A stretch of DNA of 64,000 nucleotides from Nothopassalora personata (Eukaryota; Ascomycota; Dothideomycetes; Mycosphaerellales; Mycosphaerellaceae), in contig CM066290.1 in NCBI GenBank assembly GCA_033816765.1, positions 4,278,001 through 4,342,000 on the forward strand, read 5' to 3'. Positions within the stretch are counted from its first letter, which is position 1. Each line of letters begins with the position of its first letter. The translations under genes and the position numbers were made by a program. The notes under the pieces are model-generated. The model saw only the letters and a program-made list of their open reading frames with translations. It ran no database searches and had not been told where the DNA came from. Below are positions 22,073-33,373 of this stretch, in pieces.

Positions 22073-23080
22073 ATGGCATTGTCGCCAACCAATGTTGAGC
22101 CCAGTGCTCAAAACGAGCTGATGAGCGCACTTTCTGCGTGAGTATCGATCCTTGCAACACTACCCGATCAATGGGCGGCACTTACGCCCGCTGCAGACTC
22201 CATGTTGGTGGGAAATACTCAGATCTTACCATCACATGCGGCTACCGACAATGGGCCGTTCACAGAGCAATCGTATGCAGTCGAAGTGGATTCTTCGACG
22301 GAGCCTGCTCTCACCAATTCCGCGAATCTAATACTGGTGAAATCGATCTGTCCGAGGATGATGAGGAAGCTGTAGCACAAATGATCCACTGTATGTTGGA
22401 AGCACAACCGGATTTTCCAAAACGTTGTGACTGATAGCAATACAGATCTATACCATCTAGACTACCTCAATGAACGACCTGCACAGCAGCCTTCGGCGAT
22501 GTTTCGGCATCGTGCATATTCAGATGCACGCAAGAAGGCACCTCAAAAGCTCGACTTGACGCAAATACAGGATCCACTTCTCGGACAAGCTGGGTTCTAC
22601 AATGTACCCAATGGACGAGCCGCTTCCACGGGGAGTCGATCGAGCCTCCACCACGCAGAGAAGACACCACGATCTATTACAAATACTTGCACTGGGACAC
22701 CGCCCCTCGAGGCTGATCTCGGCAGCGACGAAGATTGGGATGAGGATGAGGAGGAGTCCACCGAATCAGAGTCCCATCTAGTGCTGCACACACAGGTCTA
22801 CGCCCTGGCAGAAAAGTACGATATACCTGCATTGAAGCAATTGGCGAGACACAAATTCGAGATGTCGGCTGCATGCTACTACGATGCCCCAGAGCTGGCT
22901 TATGCCATCGAACATGTGTATACGTCAACTGTCGATTCGGATCGTGGTCTTCGGGACGTAATTCTCCAGCTTTTCAGATCGCATCCGCAGCTCGCGAATA
23001 CGCAGGATATATTTGCGGTGTTGAAGGAGACCCCGACTCTGGCATTGGACTTGTGGAAGGTCGAGCGAGGCTTATTGTGA
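22073..23080 (+). CDS. BTB/POZ domain protein
   Basis: Three exons: 22073-22137, 22197-22390 and 22446-23080, giving 297 residues. Introns of 59 nt (GTGAGT...GCAG, 22138-22196) and 55 nt (GTATGT...ACAG, 22391-22445) restore one frame. The join at the second intron makes MIHYLYHLDY, the usual end of a BTB core. The BTB fold starts with GGKYSDLTITCG and AVHRAIVCSRSGFF (about residues 26-50). After the BTB core there is a low-complexity Ser/Thr and Asp/Glu-rich insert (about residues 110-190), then a helical part (YALAEKYDIPALKQLARHKF) typical of fungal BTB proteins. BTB domains mediate dimerisation and, in some proteins, cullin-3 binding; this protein has no Kelch or zinc-finger partner domain, so its role is unknown. 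ATG at 22073 is chosen because it gives a phase-correct first exon before a consensus donor. Confidence 0.85.
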
Positions 23081-24837
23081 GCATGATCTCATGGTCGGGA
23101 ATCAATATGCACCTTCACCGGGAGGTTCCATTTTGAAGCCGATTTCTGCTTCTACAGCATGGATGGTGCTGTTTAAACCCGGACCGAGACTGCGGAAGGT
23201 TACATCTGACAGGCACGTGGCAACGTCTCAGAGCTGCCCGGGCATTGACGAGGCAAGGGAAAATGTCAGAAAGGGGATTTGGACGGCGTTACGATTGCGA
23301 GACCGAAAGATACCCCAAGGGCGATCCAGGATGGCGTTTTATGGCGTTTACATGTATTCCTAGACGGAGCAGAACACGGTTCCCCCACACAGCAACTTGA
23401 GACTACTACTACGCACGCGTCGCATCAATTTTCTTGCTCAACGACAGCACATTTGTCAGACACACCTGCTTGCCCTATAGGCGTTTTCCGCAGTGGCTGC
23501 GTGAACCCATTCATGCAGCAGGCCACCAGCACACGCCCACACGCGGTCCAGCAAAGATCGGCAAGCGGGCCACAAAGTGGAATCTGCATGTCGGGACCGC
23601 ACTGCCATCCCAACACTCAAGACAATCCTGTAGAACATGTATTGCGAATGCCAATCGTGGCTCCTCTGTATCCAGTAAGTTCTCTCCACTTTCAAGTCAC
23701 CGTACGAGTAAAAGAGAGAGTGTTCTAGAACCCCTCCGAGTCGGAGACTGTGCATGCCATGCATCCTCATCCCCAGTTGGAATGATCTGGAGTCCTTCAA
23801 AGTTGTCCCTGCGCATGTGTGAGGAGGCCGGAGAGCGTCTCGCAACGACGCTATTTTGTGGGAATCTCGGGTTGGTTGTGCGTGTGAGGGAGGGAGGAAA
23901 GCGTTGGTAGTTCGTTACCAACATTAGCAGCGGTGCTGCACCTGCGTGTCTGCGTATAGCGTAGCTCTTTTGGTATCGAGGGAGAGTTTGTTGATGACAT
24001 CGGCTCGTCCACGGATGCCATACAGATCTTCCTCGTGGGTGCTGAGGAGCAGTATCCTAGTTCCGCAGTTTTGCATTTCGCATTTCGCACTTCGACCTCG
24101 TGGGGTGTCGTGGGCTGGCAGCGGTGGGGCACTCCTCCAAGGGCTTCCTGGAACCGTCGCGCCACGTGGTCGCCGGAAGGTCTGGTCATGTTCTGCACCA
24201 TGCCTATCTTTACGACTTCAAGAGAACGTTTCGGGGCATGGTGGAGATCCGTAGTCCATAAAGTATGTCTCGAACTTCATGTATGCCAAGCACGTCGTTG
24301 AAGTAGAGAGTTCGCGTTGACCCAGGAGCCGTGCGTTTCAGGGCTTGATCAACGCATGGCAAGTGGCAGACACATTTATGGTGCGGCTGAGTCACATACT
24401 GTGGCCTGATGACTTGCCATCGAAGTATGTTGTTGGTCTAGACGCAGCAAGGAACAACTTTGATGTACAGCAAAGACGACGTTGAGGCTTCCCCAGCAAT
24501 TAACAGAGTCATAATATCCCCAAGTACAGGCCGAAGGGAAAGGTATCGCGCATTGTCTTTGATCAAATTCTTGATTTCTGAATTAATCGAACATGTACAC
24601 GGGTGCAAGTACTGCGTGCCTCAGTCCTCGACGTTGTCCTAGTAGCCTGTCTTTACAACAGTTGCAGTAATAAGTCCTGCCCAAACTCCTGTCTAATACG
24701 CTTCTTGCGCAAAAGCTTTTGTTACAAATACCTTCCCCCACCCAATTAGCCAGAGCAGTTCCATCCAGAGTACACCATAACTCCACGCCAATGCTACAGC
24801 AGTGTGACACTATAAAAAATATGCTCTACAGAAGTGC
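23081..24837. other. Intergenic, about 1.75 kb, no supported gene
   Basis: Lies between the 3' ends of the convergent BTB and velvet genes. Open frames up to 158 codons (23434-23910 +) show no domain and overlap others in several frames. Probably 3' UTRs and spacer. Confidence 0.55.
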
Positions 24838-25545
24838 TCAGCTGCGTTGATGCTTGCTGCCAGCACCAGTGGCTCGTCGCTCAACCTTTATCGACTCGCT
24901 GTCGACAGAGAGCATATTGGCTGAACCTCCAGAGCTGCTCATCTTCATCAAGGTGATTCGGAGTCGATACGTCCCCGGTTGTCTGATGAGCAGACTTGGG
25001 AAGGTGAAGTAGCCCAGTGATAGACGGCATGGTTGGTTCCTGGCAAGTGTCTCTGCGTACTCTTCCGGGATGGGGTGGCATGAATCGAACATCTTCTGGC
25101 CTGTCAACGTCCCGCACTCGATCGGCATACGCTCCCCGCTGCGTGTGTCTGCCACTAGTGACACGACTCCCATCAACTTGTTGGTGTCGAGGCTTTTGTA
25201 GTGTGCGATGAGGTCGGGAGATGGTACTCTTAGGCTGACCATGACGGACGTTTCGACCGTGGAGCCATATATGACATTTCGTTGTGGCTGGCCGATGACG
25301 TCCATTTCGAAGGTTGGCTTTTCTGACACACTAGGGCGGACGTAGGAGCTGGAGGACTCTCGTCGACTGCGGCTGGACTCTGGCTTGGATGATCTCGAGG
25401 AGTTGTGCTTGGACGATCGGTGCTTGCTATCGCCTTCACCAGCTTCACGGCGTTCACTGCGGCCCTTTTCGCGGCTGTGACCCGCATCAACCGCGCGTGG
25501 GCCGCGGCTGTCCCGGACGTGCGTCTTGTGCGTTGAGTCTGACAT
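24838..25545 (-). CDS. Velvet-domain protein, short and divergent
   Basis: Single exon of 235 residues. The first 70 residues are Ser/Arg/Lys/Glu-rich and disordered (HSREKGRSERRE, SSRSRRESSSS). Residues about 75-225 match the velvet fold: FEMDVIGQPQRNVIYGS at the start, LMGVVSLVADT in the middle, and a very typical end GYFTFPSLLIRQPGTYRLRI followed by TLMKM. Velvet proteins are fungal NF-kappaB-like DNA-binding regulators that form homo- and heterodimers and couple light, sporulation and secondary metabolism. The Cys-Gly and DRR-DPPP signature of classical VeA/VelB/VosA domains is not seen here, so it is a divergent member and I cannot assign it to one of the named subfamilies. DNA binding is therefore uncertain. 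It converges with the BTB gene. Confidence 0.75.
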   Translation of the reverse strand: MSDSTHKTHVRDSRGPRAVDAGHSREKGRSERREAGEGDSKHRSSKHNSSRSSKPESSRSRRESSSSYVRPSVSEKPTFEMDVIGQPQRNVIYGSTVETSVMVSLRVPSPDLIAHYKSLDTNKLMGVVSLVADTRSGERMPIECGTLTGQKMFDSCHPIPEEYAETLARNQPCRLSLGYFTFPSLLIRQPGTYRLRITLMKMSSSGGSANMLSVDSESIKVERRATGAGSKHQRS

Positions 25546-27978
25546 GGCGAGAAGTGATTGGCTTGATGTGATGGAACACGGAACAGGATGATGCTTGATT
25601 GATGATGAGGTCGCAGGTATTCCGATGGGATGGTGTCCAATTGATCTGGACGATGGTTAGTATCGTCTCACCATCGACGCCATTGGGTATACAAAGTCGA
25701 GCTTCGCGGGGAAGAGGACTCACTCTCAAGCGCAGTGTAGCCACCTGAAACTGATAAATAACAATGTCGAGTACGATGTGGTAGTTCCAGAACAGCGGTG
25801 AGTTGGTGGAGGTGTAGTAGAGTTCGATCTAGTGCTTGGAGCTACCGAAGCTGCGGGAGCTGATCGCTCGTGGTTATATATGGTTGCTCGAGGTCCTGAA
25901 CTTTCTCTTTCAAGATCAGCTCGTCGTCAGCCTCAGAATCGATAGCAGGGTCCGAACTCCTGCGCAAGGTCAGAAAGATTATAGAAAGCAATGCAAGGCT
26001 CCGCGACTGCCTTACTCGTCATGATGAAGCGCCCCGGATACGACCAAGGACTGAATTGGGCTGAATGCATATTGCGTCGAGTCTCGTCGACGCTTCGTCC
26101 AGCATGTACAGGCCAGCCAGCGACACTGCTAAATCGCGCTTGTCCCAATTGGCCCGATCATATCAAATCGAAAAGCCAGGATCTTTGTCTCCAACTTGCA
26201 GCACATCATCTCGCCTAGCTTCAAGTACGAAATGCCCTTGATAAGATCCACCTGGCGAATCGGCAGACTGTCCGCCATCTGAAGCATTCGATCTGGTCCG
26301 GTGCGATGCATGATCTTCCCAGGCACCTGTCCCGTCCGGACCCAAAGACACGGATTTGGAAACAGCGATCGCACAGTCTTCGGCCCACGCCGTGTACGAG
26401 CCCTCCTTTGGCATCAACGCCACGTTGGCACTATCAGATTGACCTGTGAGACCATTGCGCTATAGCCATTCTATAGCAGCTGTGCAACATCCAGAATCGT
26501 CCAGAGTAGGAATGTATCGCCTCGCTTTTGAACGCTGGCTCGCTATCTAATTGTCCACATTCTGCCGCCGCTTGCACAAAGGAACACAGGAGCCGAGCAT
26601 CCCCGACTGCTGCAGCAGATCACTAGCAAGCCGTTATCTGAGATAGAACGTGAGATGGCCTTGCAGCGGAAGATCAATGCCACGGACGGGGAAGGCGGCG
26701 GATGCAAACGCCATCGTCAATCTGAGAGACGCCCACGTCCGAAGTTGCGGGCCTTGAGCCGACCATCGCCTTGGCGGAGGAATGACATTTGACAAGGCGA
26801 GCGTCGTAATGTACCTACCATTCGAAGAATTGTGAGAACTGCCTCTTCCGGTAAACGCACATTCATCTAAAGAGGGTCGTGCCGTCATGTCCCTCAAGCA
26901 TAGTCCGCATATAATGGGTCCTCGGCGATCGTGCGCCGATCAATGCGACACACGGAACCTGTCATTTTGCCCATAGATGTGGTTGTTGGGCAGGAATCAA
27001 GTTTTGTCGCGAGGTCGGACGCCTGGGCCGCGCCAGCAGGGGTCCATGCATTGCGCAACAGGGATCAAGGTGTCAGACCTGATGTCGCCACGAGCAGCCT
27101 GTCATGGCTAGCAGATCGAACATGCACACGATCTCAGGGCATTCGCCTTGCAAAATGCGATTTCTCCGTTAGGTTTCAGGCGATGGAGATGAGCTGCCGA
27201 GGTATGCTTGACGAAACATCACTTTCCGATGGTGGGCAATACATCGAAGCAAGCGTCGAATGTGAGGCGGCCCGAGGCCGTTGCACGACAGTCAGTGTCT
27301 TGTTGGGCTCGTTGACTTGGTGCGAGAGTGCCTTGCGGCACAACATCCGCCAGACGCAGGTACGCGATCGGGCTGTCACGAGGTCCATGTGGCTATCCTT
27401 TTCCGTCGATCTCTTGCATGCACTGCAGCCACGGATGAGCGCACGATTGCGCACGATTGCGCACCAGCGCGGAACCGGCTGAGTCAAGCCTTGTGCGAAT
27501 GTTACTATGGCAAAACTCTCTTTGGAATAGACGTGCAGGTTGTGCGCTGCGCTGTCGACCAAGATCCGGCATCACGGGCTTGTCCCGACGGCGACTCCGT
27601 GGACTTGGTGCGATCTCGCCGCACGCCTGGTACCACTGCGCATGCTCGTTCGTACCACAGTCAGTGGCTTCCACAATGCTCGTTCGTACTACAGTCAGTT
27701 ACTTCCACAAAGGTCGATGGGTACACCGGTGAGAAAACGTAAGGCGCGCCCTCCCCCAATTGCACAAAGGCCATGCATTTCTATTTCCTCTCCTGTGACG
27801 GAAATGCCACTGCAAGAAAGTACATGGGGCAAGCCTTTCGATCACAAAGGCCTCGTTCAGCTGCATGCTGCAGCTCCGTATGCAAGTTCCATGGCAAGTT
27901 TGCGTGTCTCAATCTCCTGCTGCATATCCTGAGCCTCATCTCGTTCCAAACCTGCCAAAAGAGCATGCTTGGCTACAG
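25546..27978. other. Intergenic, about 2.4 kb, no supported gene
   Basis: Begins with the 5' region of the velvet gene. The longest frame (26931-27482 +, 183 codons) has no domain and overlaps open frames on the other strand. A 34-bp tandem duplication lies at 27643-27710. Confidence 0.5.
27643..27710. repeat. 34-bp direct tandem duplication
   Basis: TGCTCGTTCGTACCACAGTC... at 27643-27676 is repeated next to itself at 27677-27710 with about three substitutions. Intergenic. Confidence 0.85.
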
Positions 27979-29560
27979 TCACAGTTCCTCATCACTCTCC
28001 ACGGGCGTCTGCTGTACAACTTCCTTTCCGCTCTCGGGCTTTGTTGCAATCAGATCCTTTGCCGTGTTCGCTACAACTGTCTGAGCGATGTGGCCAGTTG
28101 CGTGCTCCTCATTCCTGCTGAAGGCGGCGCGCTTTGGTCCAGCGAGGGGCTGCTCAATAAAGACCGCTTTGGCAACGCCACGCGCAATAGACTCGACCTC
28201 GAGCAGCTCTTCAAGCTCTTCTTCGTCGAAGTCTTCAAGCTCAGAGTCAGCTGCTTGACCTGAAAAGCCTCCACGAGTTGATGAGTCTTGCTTGGCAGTC
28301 TTGGTGGACTTTCGAACCTTGTGTCCGCTCAGAATCTGCTGAGCAGGGTTGTCATCGTCGTCCTCGGAATCACCGTCCAACTCAGTAGCTTCTCTCTTGC
28401 TTGGTCCATCGCCGAGAACAAGCTTAGCCTGAAGTACACGTTAGCCACGTTCACCATCGGTTAGGAAGTATCTGTGATGTTAATACTGGACCGACGCGCA
28501 CATACCATAGAGACGGTATCCGGCTTCAGCTGCTTTTTGGGGAAGCCACGAAAGTCGAACTTCCGCAGAACATCCTCGCTCCGGTAGAAGAACTTGAAAA
28601 CAGCCCAGGGGTTGTCGTCGGGGTCGATCTCGTCGTAAGTGATGAAAGTGCCCACATTCGTTTTTGCCTTCTCGCCCGCGTCTCTGCCGGTAGTGTGTGA
28701 GACATTACGGTCCGCCTTCGAGTGTCCAGCAGCAAAGTGCGTTCTCTCCTCCGGTTCCCACTGGCGCTGCGTAATATTGTCTTCGATCAAGACTCGCTGA
28801 ATAGCGATTTCAATGACGCCGGTCTTCGCGGTCTCCTCCTTGTCTTCGAGCTTGTTGGAACCCAGGCCTCTCAACGCCTCAATTAAAGGGTCCTCAGGCT
28901 CCGGCGCCTGGTTGTCGAGTTGAAGAGTAAGCTCCCCCAGAATGCTTTCGATTCCTACCTCCTGGAACACCCATTTGTGGAACTTCACATCGCTGTCCCT
29001 TGACTCGCGTATGTTTTTGCCACACATGCTGACTTTGCCATCAGGCTTGTGGAACCAGCGGTTGTTGCGGTCCAGATATATGAGGTTGCACTTCTCGGCT
29101 GTCTGGCGGCCGTCGAGTCGGAGTGTGGCGAGGAAGTCGTACGGCGCATTCAGCGGCTATGATCAAAAGTAGTCAGCTATATTCGTGTTCAGAGCAGGCC
29201 GCACATAGCAGCTACACGACTTGCAAGCCGTATCTTGAGTCTCCCTTCCTTGACACATACCTGCAGACCTGGTAGTCCGTGACGGCGATGTTTCTTCGCA
29301 GTGAAGTGGCGCCCATCCATCTGGCTGAGAATCTGCGCTGACGGCACCAGTCTGATACCGAACGACATGCCCGTCTGCCGAGCATGAGGGCGTCAGCTGC
29401 ACTCAATATCCATGTGGCAAGGCCTACGCCATTCCATACCTACCTCCGACTGAACATAACAGCTGAGGCGATTGTGGCCGAACTTCTGCTGTCCCCATTC
29501 CTTGAGTGGCTCGCCCCACTGGCCAACCACCACCACGTCGAGTGTCTTGTCAAGATGCAT
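27979..29560 (-). CDS. DUF7918-like fungal protein with acidic C-terminus
   Basis: Four exons on the - strand: 29560-29444, 29374-29261, 29156-28506 and 28428-27979, 443 residues. Introns have donors GTAGGT, GTATGT and GTATGT and AG acceptors, and all four exons stay in frame. The N-terminal part has the pattern of the fungal DUF7918 family: CYVQSETGMSFGIRL (about residues 34-48), then YDFLATLRLDGR and a long segment ending in WVFQEVGI...GELTL. A basic-acidic linker follows. The C-terminus has two acidic runs (EDDDD; ELEDFDEEELEELLEVE) that may form a helix. No catalytic motif is visible and the family has no established function that I know of. The family call rests on memory of its sequence pattern; the exon structure is well supported. 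Confidence 0.7.
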
Positions 29561-30037
29561 GTTGAAGGGGAGGAGGTGGGGGGGGGGGTTGCGCGTATGG
29601 CTGTTACAAGGTTCGTGCTCCTGTTACTGCTGCGGGTACTTGTACTGTTGTCTGTTGCTAGTAAATGGTCAGCTGTACTTCTCGCAAAGCAGCGCGTGAG
29701 TCAGTAAGTTCAGCAGGCGTGGCAATGCGGCACAGAGGTTTGTGCTTTGTGTGGTGGCGGCGTGAAGCGGGAGTGGTGGAGCGTTTTCTCGAAGCTGGTC
29801 GATCTGCGGCGAACACATATGATGGAACTCCACCTTTCCTTCAGGCTCACCCACCGGGTCCCAACAACACATAACTCGAGCCCTGAATGATAGAAGTGAA
29901 TGCCATCACTCTTGATTGCATGTAGTGCTTACGCCGAAGATTCTCATTTATCCTGTATTCCAGCATTCCAGGGGTATCTAATAAGCCAACCTCGTGCGCC
30001 ATCACCCCCACCACTTCGCTACCAGATCTGCCTGTGA
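29561..30037. other. Intergenic, about 480 bp
   Basis: Holds the 5' region of the DUF7918-like gene and the 3' region of Spt8. An 11-G run lies at 29578-29588, close upstream of the DUF7918-like start codon. No gene seen. Confidence 0.6.
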
Positions 30038-32181
30038 TCATTTATGCCATACACCTTTGTCGTCCTGCACGCCAATTTCATAGCCAAGGAGTACCTCCGT
30101 ACCGTTGCCTTCCCACCCCCGATTGCCGGCGGCGGAGAGCATGAAGCGACACGTGGGATCGATGTGGATGGCACTGATGACTCCTCCGCGATGACCAGGC
30201 ACGATCGTGAAGGGCACCGTCTTGTGTCTCGACTCGGCCTGGGCAAGATCGTAGATACGGAGGATGTCCTGCGAAGCACTTTGGTGCGGATATGTCAGCA
30301 AGTAAGCCGAGGAAAAGTGGTGATGCTTTGGACAAAAGCTTACCAAACCAGATGCTTCTTGTTCGGCATGGCACGAACAGCATACACAGGGCCTGATCCC
30401 TGCTGGAACTTGAAGTTACGATTGGCTTCAGACCGCTTCGACCCCAGATGGTGAATGGAGTACTCGTCAACGGTGCAATTGCGGCGACCAACGTAGAAGA
30501 AGTTGCCATCAGGACTCCAACATACACCAGTTGCCCATGGCGGCGTGCCACCCACCGGCTGTATGGCGGCGACTGGTTGTTGTACTCTGCGATCCCAGAT
30601 GCGTAGAGTACCATCGATGGCCGCATCAAGAAAGGTCGACTCGGACTGAGTGGGAAGATCTGCAACTGAAGATCGTTGATCCTCATTCGTTGGTGGTGCA
30701 GTCAACGGTTCGTCTGAGTGAGGTAGGCCGTTGGTAACTACGCCATTTGCGCTCATCTTTTTAGTACTAGACGCCTCGTCTTCTTGCTTCTGCTGCGACT
30801 GCCAAGCTGCTTCCGTCAGCTCCGGTATGAGATCGTCTGAAGCAGGCAACACAGCATTTCCACTGCCAGTGTTCGCCATCGCCGTGCCCGTTTCTCCAAT
30901 GGAATCTTGGTCGCTACCTTGCATCTCGCTCTCAAGAGCTTTGGTAAGATCATCATCGTCGTCACCAAAGGTGTTGCCACCACCAGCACCGCCCGCGGGA
31001 TCTTCGCCGAAGAGCGAGCCATGGTCTCCATCGCCGAATAGACTTCCTTCGTTTGAGCCAGGGGCATCATCATCCAGGTCGCCTTTGTGCGACTGCCGTC
31101 TGCTCTGGTCGAGGGAGATCGAACCATTTCGAGTCGGCTTGTCTGCGTTGTTGCTAGAGAAGGTGTCACTCGGATCCGGCTGCGTTTCGGTGACTTCAGG
31201 GATAGCGAGATCACTAGTCGGTCGCACCTCAATGGCACCGATTTGGCTGCCTGAACATTTGAAGGATCGCTTGACAGCGCCAGTGTTCAGATCCCAGTCG
31301 TGGATGTTTTTGTCCCAACTACCAGAGAGCACGCTGGTCTCGTCCTGCGAGAGCACTAGCACGGACACGGCGCTTGTGTGTTCCTTGAGAGTGGTGATGC
31401 GCGTGCCAGCTTGGTGCCGGCACGTTTGTATGTTGATCCCGCCTGACTCGAGGCCTGAGAGCAGGAAAACTGCTTCGTGCTGGACGGCTAGCGAGTAGAC
31501 CGGGCTGGTCCACTTTCCTTCGTCTGGCTGCGAGGGAGGAGTTTTCAAGTAGTTGGACTCTTCGTTCTCCCAGTACGTAATCAGCGATCCAGCCTTCATG
31601 ACACTATCCACGAATGGATGCTTCTGGGCCACTGTCAACGGCACCTTTCCGTTCGCTGTGTCCATCCAGTTATACATCCGCACATACCCGTCGGTGCCTC
31701 CCGAGAAGACGTACCGCATGTCTGGTGTTGCAGCGATTGCGTTGATCGAGGTGCCTTGAGGAGCGGCCATGGTCGGCACGATATCGTAAGCTTGGGCGGT
31801 CAGAGCCAAAGGTCGCGTTGGAGGTATCCAGCTGACACCGCGAGAGCTGCCTGGCGATCGAGCGGACGTTCGAGGAGAAGCAGACGTCGCCGCGACTGCC
31901 TGCTTCGTTCCTGCCGTGCCAGGCGAAGCACGTGTGGCAGTGTGCTGACTTGGACGCTGTGATGGCGACTCCGGGTCGTTCTTATCCTCGTCCTCGTCGT
32001 CTTCATTATCGTCGTCGTTCTCGTCGTCGCCCTCATCTTCCTCATCGTCGTCGCCGCCAGCGTCCATATCGTGGTCCTCCTCATGGTTGGCCTCATTCAC
32101 ATCCTCCATTTCCTCATCTTCGTTCTCATCCTCGTCCTGGGACCCGTTGGCGGGATCGTTGTCATCGTCGAAGGCTGCCAT
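30038..32181 (-). CDS. spt8: SAGA complex subunit Spt8 (WD40)
   Basis: Two exons, 32181-30344 and 30278-30038, joined across a 65-nt intron (GTAAGC...AAAG), 692 residues. Residues 1-70 are almost all Asp/Glu/Asn, the acidic N-terminus typical of Spt8. After a Ser/Ala/Pro linker come WD repeats beginning with QAYDIVPTMAAPQGTSINAI and FSGGTDGYVRMYNW (about residue 155), then SGSWDKNIHDWDLNTG. A disordered acidic stretch (about 350-500) sits between repeats, and the blades resume with FLDAAIDGTLRIWDRR. The short second exon carries ASQDILRIYDL and the C-terminal blade. Spt8 is the SAGA subunit that contacts TBP and helps place it at promoters, acting in the nucleus. The WD order and acidic tail make the call firm. 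Confidence 0.92.
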
Positions 32182-33373
32182 GCTACAATCAGGGGTTGCT
32201 ACGTATGATCAAAACGTCCAGACGTAAGGCCACGCCGCATCCAGGAATCATGTTCTTGATCAGCACTGCCGGCCGCAATGCGATCGCTTTCGCTCGTCTG
32301 TACGCGAGTGGGAATGCCAATCAATATCACAAGCCAACGAAACGATGCTGCTTTACATGAATTCAGGCAAGATTCAGCCCCGGCCCCTTCGCGACCGGCA
32401 GTATCAGTGTCGCGAGCACGCACGAGTCCAGCAGTGGACAGACATCTGGGAAGCTCATACGGGGTCCACAAGCCATTGCACCGGAGCCAGGCCCGCAGAG
32501 CCGCCATCAGAAAACCCCTGTCTGTCCGATCTTCCTCCCTGAAGCTCACCTCACTTTTCTCTACACTGATGCTTGATACAGTATCATCGTCTCCGGCACA
32601 CAGAGGATAGTGGCATGGAGAGATCACATGGCCGGAAGAGCCTCGCATTGAGCAGCAGCCGGGATGGAAGCGATGTTGGAACGACATTGCCTTTGGTGGG
32701 GGGAGGATGAACGAGGTCGGCACGGAGCAAGAGCAAGCACGCAGCACGCTGCAAAAGCTTCGGTGATGCGCAGATGTGGACCAAGACTGTGCGCAAGAGA
32801 TATGAGAGACACGAGCATCTCAGTGGCCATGTCGCAGAATAGAATCGTCATGTTATATATGGCCCAAGCACTGCACTGGATCAAGAGTCTGTGATTCTGC
32901 TTCGCTGCGATCAGATGGGGGAGGAGATGCGCGCTGCGTACGTGGAACGTGGAGACGGGTCTTGCTTGACAGGGATGGGCGGAACGAAGGTACGCGAGCC
33001 CGAGCTGGGGGGGGGGGCAAGAACAACACAAGTGGAAGAAGAAACACGTGCATCAATCAATGTTTGCACCCACGCCACCACCACCCCAAGTCGATCGATG
33101 GCCCACAGCATGTCTCCTGTCCAAGCTCCCCCCAAACCCCTACAGAGCCCACGATACCGTCCAGGCCACTGCATTCGGCGCCAGTATGAGTCTGAAATTG
33201 GACAAGCTGCGACAAATCCTCACGCGTGGGCAAACGCTGCACAACAAACACTGCTTGCCCGCTTTCAACTTTCCCTCCTGCACCTCCTCCTTTGGCCTGC
33301 ACCTCCATCATAACATGACCACCACAATACCATACCGCTCATACAACATCTCTGCTGACCGTGTTACACTAGC
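32182..33373. other. Shared 5' region between divergent spt8 and the ZNFX1-type helicase
   Basis: About 1.2 kb between two divergently transcribed genes, so it should hold both promoters. An 11-G run is at 33007-33017. Overlapping short frames exist on both strands but none has a domain. No TATA box is convincing. Confidence 0.55.

Noticed and set aside
22138..22434. BTB frame read as starting with GTG at 22138
   Set aside because: The GTG is the G-T of a GTGAGT intron donor; the true start is the ATG at 22073 with a spliced first exon.
23434..23910. 158-codon + frame downstream of the BTB gene
   Set aside because: Composition looks non-coding, frames on the other strand overlap it, and no domain is recognised.
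26931..27482. 183-codon + frame
   Set aside because: The longest frame in a 2.4-kb gap, but without any recognisable domain and overlapped by antisense frames of similar length; could be real, but I cannot support it.
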